Positions 7,160 to 7,798 of a stretch of DNA of 7,798 nucleotides are shown here, piece after piece. Location of the stretch: assembly GCA_903919105.1 (NCBI GenBank), contig CAIXGT010000002.1, forward strand, positions 1 to 7,798, written 5' to 3'. Within the stretch, counting starts at the first letter, position 1, and every line of letters begins with the position of its first letter. The stretch is from an uncultured Spartobacteria bacterium. GTDB lineage: Bacteria > Verrucomicrobiota > Verrucomicrobiae > Chthoniobacterales > UBA6821. The position numbers were made by a program, and so were the translations under genes. Under the pieces are notes generated by a model that worked only from the letters and a program-made list of their open reading frames with translations, was not told the origin of the DNA and ran no database searches.

Positions 7160-7798
7160 ATGCCAGTTGCCCCCTCAACCTGCTGTGAGTTGCTGGCCCA
7201 GTGTCTGGAATCGGACCGTTTTCTGATCGGCCAGATTATTCTGAGCGCCGACTACACGTTGCGTCACGTCGAGGATGCTGATCGTGACGACCTTGATTTA
7301 TTTAACTCTGCCACTGATGCCAGGCTTATTGCGCGTTATGATGCCCGAGAAGAGTTCCGACCCCTGAAAACGGCACCGAATCTGAGGCGTGGCTGGCTAC
7401 TCAAGCTTGCCTCACTCGAGGAGATGGAACGGGCGATCGAATATTTTTATCCTGCAGCCCTTGGACTCTGGCTTTCTTTCCTCAATGGGTCCCTTCAGCC
7501 TACGAGCCTTCGTCAGACCTTGGACCGTCAGACGGGAATGTACCGGATCACGCAATTATTGAAGCCCGATCAAGCCCAGGAGCTTGTGGCGAAGTGCTGC
7601 ACCTCCGACGGAGGATGCCTACGTACTATTCTCTGGGATCTGGCGCCCGGTGAACCGCTCTCAGATTTTCCTGTCGAGAAGCTCTCCCTTGACACGCTTC
7701 CCACTGACCGAATTCCGCTGATCTGCCGCGAACTCTGTAATCTGGTGGTCGCGGCGGCACGTCCGATTGCCAAGGGTAATCTTCCCAAGAAGGACTAG
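7160..7798 (+). CDS. DR2241-like protein with siroheme-reductase-type [4Fe-4S] cysteine pattern
   Basis: This soluble 212-residue protein has no signal peptide or membrane segment. Segments such as RPLKTAPNLRRGW (67-79), YPAALGLW (97-104) and RQTGMYRI (123-130), then a Cys cluster and CLRTILWD (153-160), resemble the C-terminal iron-sulfur and stabilising domains of the Deinococcus DR2241 family. In DR2241 these follow CbiX-type chelatase domains, which are missing here. Cys147, Cys153, Cys189 and Cys193 give C-x5-C-x35-C-x3-C, the spacing that binds the [4Fe-4S] cluster next to siroheme in sulfite and nitrite reductases. Further cysteines are 8, 9, 15 and 146. AAGGGCGG just before ATG 7160 is a modest ribosome site. 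Family assignment is from memory; the actual reaction is unknown. It lies beyond the atp terminator and may depend on read-through. Confidence 0.7.
   Translation: MPVAPSTCCELLAQCLESDRFLIGQIILSADYTLRHVEDADRDDLDLFNSATDARLIARYDAREEFRPLKTAPNLRRGWLLKLASLEEMERAIEYFYPAALGLWLSFLNGSLQPTSLRQTLDRQTGMYRITQLLKPDQAQELVAKCCTSDGGCLRTILWDLAPGEPLSDFPVEKLSLDTLPTDRIPLICRELCNLVVAAARPIAKGNLPKKD

Overview
This 7.8 kb window holds a complete F1Fo ATP synthase operon, all on the + strand, in the order atpB-atpE-atpF-atpH-atpA-atpG-atpD-atpC (subunits a, c, b, delta, alpha, gamma, beta, epsilon). It is flanked by the 3' end of an unrelated gene and by one complete downstream gene. There is no gene-free stretch longer than about 115 bases. 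The protein features (beta with [13 protein letters not shown] and DELSPED, a G-poor A/C-rich leader before several starts, few Shine-Dalgarno sites) suggest a Verrucomicrobiota-like or other PVC-group bacterium. That placement comes from recalled family resemblance and was not checked by a search.

Layout. 1-348: C-terminal part of a gene that enters from the left, with a TPR-protein-like tail. 349-461: intergenic region with a perfect 11-bp inverted repeat that contains an exact TGTGA-N6-TCACA Crp/Fnr-type core, followed by a plausible -35/-10 pair. The spacing fits a class I activator site for the atp operon. 462-1623: Fo subunits a and c. 1633-1670: a strong GC-rich hairpin plus T tract between atpE and atpF, placed where it could set the excess of c over the other subunits. 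1710-7119: b, delta, alpha, gamma, beta and epsilon. 7115-7151: a good intrinsic terminator whose stem includes the atpC stop codon. 7160-7798: a 212-residue protein resembling the C-terminal iron-sulfur part of the DR2241 family, with a cysteine pattern C-x5-C-x35-C-x3-C like that of siroheme sulfite/nitrite reductases.

How it works together. Subunits a (essential Arg204) and c (carboxylate Glu66) form the proton path. Subunits b and delta form the stator, alpha3beta3 makes ATP, and gamma-epsilon is the rotor shaft. The c subunit lacks the residues known for Na+ binding, so H+ coupling is inferred. atpI is not in its usual place before atpB.

Most of the window is an ordinary housekeeping operon. 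Points that merit a second look are the Crp-like operator, the post-atpE hairpin, the shortened delta subunit, the G-free leaders, several departures from family signatures in alpha, gamma and beta, and the iron-sulfur protein at the end. I saw no new defence, mobile or CRISPR-type system.
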